From the NCBI RefSeq assembly GCF_000737705.1, contig NZ_JPRH01000004.1, positions 62,001-126,000 on the forward strand: a stretch of 64,000 bases of DNA. The letters run 5' to 3'. The position numbers and the translations under genes were made by a program. This DNA comes from Chryseobacterium soli. Its GTDB lineage: Bacteria; Bacteroidota; Bacteroidia; Flavobacteriales; Weeksellaceae. This document shows positions 62,252 to 64,000 of the stretch, piece after piece. The notes below the pieces were generated by a model that saw nothing but the letters and a program-made list of their open reading frames with translations, was not told where the DNA came from and did not search any database. How positions within the stretch are numbered: position 1 is the first letter of the stretch; every line of letters begins with the position of its first letter.

Positions 62252-62695
62252 ATGGAAAAGAAATTTTTTGACAAATTCGCAGACAAAGCGGTTTGTTTCA
62301 CAGGAAGTGCGGGTGCATTTATAGCAGCAAGTGTTCTGGTACTGATTTGGGCGGTTACAGGTCCTGTTTTTAAGTTTTCTGAAACATGGCAGATGGTCAT
62401 CAATACCGGAACCACCATCGTTACTTTTTTAATGGTATTTCTCATCCAGAAAGCTCAGAATAAGGATTCTAAAGCCATTCAGATAAAATTAAATGAATTA
62501 ATCGCCGCTCATGAACAGGCGAGCAACACCATTGTAGACATCGAAGATCTTACCGAAGACGAACTTGATGAACTTCATAAAGTGTATGAGCAATTAGGAA
62601 AGTTTCCCAGAAAGAAAAGAGAAACAGAAACGAAAACTAAGCAATCAACCTCGCTTCAAGAAGAAGAACCTGTCGCTAACCTTAGATATAAATAG
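62252..62695 (+). CDS. Low-affinity iron permease-like membrane protein
   Basis: 147 residues. The core KAVCFTGSAGAFIAASVLVL, then IWAVTGPVFKFSETWQMVIN and TGTTIVTFLMVFLIQKAQNK, is the hallmark of the Fet4-like/low-affinity iron permease family (PF04120), here with two helices. It continues SKAIQIKLNELIAAHEQASN and an acidic coiled-coil-like tail. In bacteria this short form is not proven to carry iron. It closes the katE-linked group of stress genes. Confidence 0.85.
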   Translation: MEKKFFDKFADKAVCFTGSAGAFIAASVLVLIWAVTGPVFKFSETWQMVINTGTTIVTFLMVFLIQKAQNKDSKAIQIKLNELIAAHEQASNTIVDIEDLTEDELDELHKVYEQLGKFPRKKRETETKTKQSTSLQEEEPVANLRYK

Positions 62696-62755
62696 ACTAA
62701 AAGGGAATTAGTCTATGATAATTACAAAAGCTGAATTAAAAATAAACAGATGTAC

Positions 62756-63475
62756 TTATGATAGTAAGGTGTTATCTTCTTCCGAATTCTTATCTTTTTT
62801 AAACCATTGGAAGAAATACAGGTTCCAAAGAATCATTTCATAACCGTATACGGTATCTTCAATAGGAATAGTGAGAATTCGTATTCCGAGAAATTTTCCC
62901 GGGGTATAATTGACGATCGGGGATTCCAGTCCTGTACCGGTTAAAATTCCGTTTACTGCCAAAAATCCGGGCATCAGAAGGAAATAAATAAACGAAGCCT
63001 TACCAATCCACCGTACTTTTAAAATAAAATATAAGATAAACAGGCTCAATCCCGTTGTAAGGAAAGTCATGAAAGTATATAGTAACGGAGAAAACCACAA
63101 GGCAAGAAAAAAAGAAGCCAATATAGAAATCACGACAAATATCTTTTCAGGAAGCGGTTTCCAGTCCAGTTTGAAAAACTTATCCAAGCAATAATAAGTG
63201 AAAACACAGGAAAAGGGAATGCAGATAAAAAATAAAATTTCTTCAATAGGTAATCCCAAAAGCCGTACTCCAATAAGATAGTTGTCATTAAACCACCATA
63301 CCCCAATTTTCGTAAACCACGAATCCCAGACAATAAAAAATACGGCAACCATCAGGGAAGCTCCTAAAAACGCCTTGAAATGCCTGCTAAATTTGATTTT
63401 CGGGTGAAATGAAAAGATAAAACAGATGATCACCGTAAAAAAATTAATCAGGAGGTAAGTATATTGCTGCATCAT
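62756..63475 (-). CDS. Lycopene cyclase, heterodimer-type fused (CrtYcd)
   Basis: 239 residues, about seven membrane helices. Two homologous halves carry the cyclase motif: LLGLPIEEILFFICIPFSCV in the first, and LTIPIEDTVYGYEMILWNLY in the second. This is the fused CrtYc-CrtYd arrangement, which forms beta-rings on lycopene. It follows crtZ with the start adjacent to the crtZ stop, so the two are coupled. Confidence 0.93.
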   Translation of the reverse strand: MMQQYTYLLINFFTVIICFIFSFHPKIKFSRHFKAFLGASLMVAVFFIVWDSWFTKIGVWWFNDNYLIGVRLLGLPIEEILFFICIPFSCVFTYYCLDKFFKLDWKPLPEKIFVVISILASFFLALWFSPLLYTFMTFLTTGLSLFILYFILKVRWIGKASFIYFLLMPGFLAVNGILTGTGLESPIVNYTPGKFLGIRILTIPIEDTVYGYEMILWNLYFFQWFKKDKNSEEDNTLLS

Positions 63476-63934
63476 CTAAGCCTTGTTTTTATTAAAATAC
63501 ATTCTGAAATATTTCACAGGAACCCATAGAAACCCAAAACATTCTCCTTTCTCTTTTCCCATATGCTTATGATGCTGCTTATGGGCACGTCTTATGGCCA
63601 GCAGATAAGGATTTTGGGTATCTCTAAGGAGTTTGAACCGCTGGTGGATGAAAATATCATGTACGAAAAAATAAGCCATTCCATACAGCGTAATTCCAAT
63701 AGAAATATAAAAGTAGATATTAAAATTATGAATGGTTCCGTAATACATCAGCGCAATAGTTGGAACCGCAAAAATCGCGAAAAAATAATCGTTGCGTTCC
63801 ATATGCCCTTCATTGCTGTGGTCATGATGGTCTCTGTGAAGCGTCCACAGAAAACCATGCATGATGTATTTATGAATGCACCAGGTCATTCCTTCCATCA
63901 CAAAAAAAGTAAGTAAGACCGTTAAAAAATTCAT
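63476..63934 (-). CDS. crtZ: Beta-carotene hydroxylase (CrtZ)
   Basis: 152-residue membrane di-iron hydroxylase, which adds 3-hydroxyl groups to the beta-rings, giving zeaxanthin. Histidine clusters of the family are present: HKYIMHG, LHRDHHDHSNEGHMERND, HDIFIHQRF and RRAHKQHHKH. About four membrane helices. It is the gene upstream of the cyclase; crtB/crtI are probably beyond the right edge of the window. Confidence 0.93.
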   Translation of the reverse strand: MNFLTVLLTFFVMEGMTWCIHKYIMHGFLWTLHRDHHDHSNEGHMERNDYFFAIFAVPTIALMYYGTIHNFNIYFYISIGITLYGMAYFFVHDIFIHQRFKLLRDTQNPYLLAIRRAHKQHHKHMGKEKGECFGFLWVPVKYFRMYFNKNKA

Positions 63935-64000
63935 TTGTTTTATTTTTTCTGATTAAATAATTTCTCCAATACTGCATTTCGATATTCGAAAATATGTTCA

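Overview
The window looks like chromosome of a Bacteroidota (Flavobacteriia) bacterium, most likely Chryseobacterium or a close Weeksellaceae relative. The DNA is AT-rich. Many starts are preceded by the Bacteroidota -7 element TAnnTTTG instead of a Shine-Dalgarno/-35/-10 set-up. Flavobacterial signatures include the ligase-associated repair operon, a CusA-TolC fusion and the CrtZ/CrtYcd carotenoid pair. No rRNA, tRNA, CRISPR array, insertion sequence, phage gene or replication origin was seen. The genus is an inference from protein style; no search was run.

Layout. 0-2.6 kb: end of a Na+/H+ antiporter, an AraC regulator and a nitrilase-family hydrolase. 2.6-4.4 kb: a small membrane-protein operon ending in a frameshifted rhodanese, behind a perfect 28-bp palindrome next to a TetR gene. 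4.5-10.3 kb: the four-gene ligase-associated DNA-repair operon (PdeM phosphoesterase, Lhr-type helicase, ATP-dependent ligase, MBL exonuclease). 10.5-17.2 kb: small metabolic and regulatory genes, including a Crp-like gene whose HTH is cut by a deletion, a PRISE-type reductase, a PPC/DUF296 protein, DoxX and a CAT-type acetyltransferase. 17.4-22.5 kb: a tightly overlapping cassette of a TerB-C-like protein, a BrxD-like (DUF2791) ATPase and an Lhr-like SF2 helicase, a putative stress or defence module without BREX core genes. 22.5-36.4 kb: regulators, MFS exporters, MBL hydrolase, esterases, DsbA-like oxidoreductase, nucleosidase and S41 peptidase.

36.5-42.9 kb: biotin region. A MocR-type regulator diverges from an operon of a ferritin-like di-iron candidate, bioF, bioD and bioB, with bioA following after a spacer of two 7-bp tandem repeats. 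The ferritin-like gene overlaps bioF and no known pimelate-forming gene lies nearby, so it is the best candidate for an undescribed step. 43-51 kb: HxlR, MBL, DUF421 protein with zinc ribbon, CynX-like MFS with divergent AraC, an MVL-type mannan-binding lectin, Crp, aldo/keto reductase and LysE. 51.1-57.1 kb: heavy-metal RND efflux with the CusA-TolC fusion gene broken by one extra T. 57.3-62.7 kb: small lipoprotein, large-subunit catalase, CinA-C, DUF6766, an unknown protein and a low-affinity iron permease-like protein, which reads as a peroxide/iron stress group. 62.8-64 kb: CrtYcd and CrtZ.

Three genes are broken: rhodanese, the Crp at 12 kb, and cusA. Two of the three differ by one base at or beside a short homopolymer, so they could be true mutations or sequence errors.
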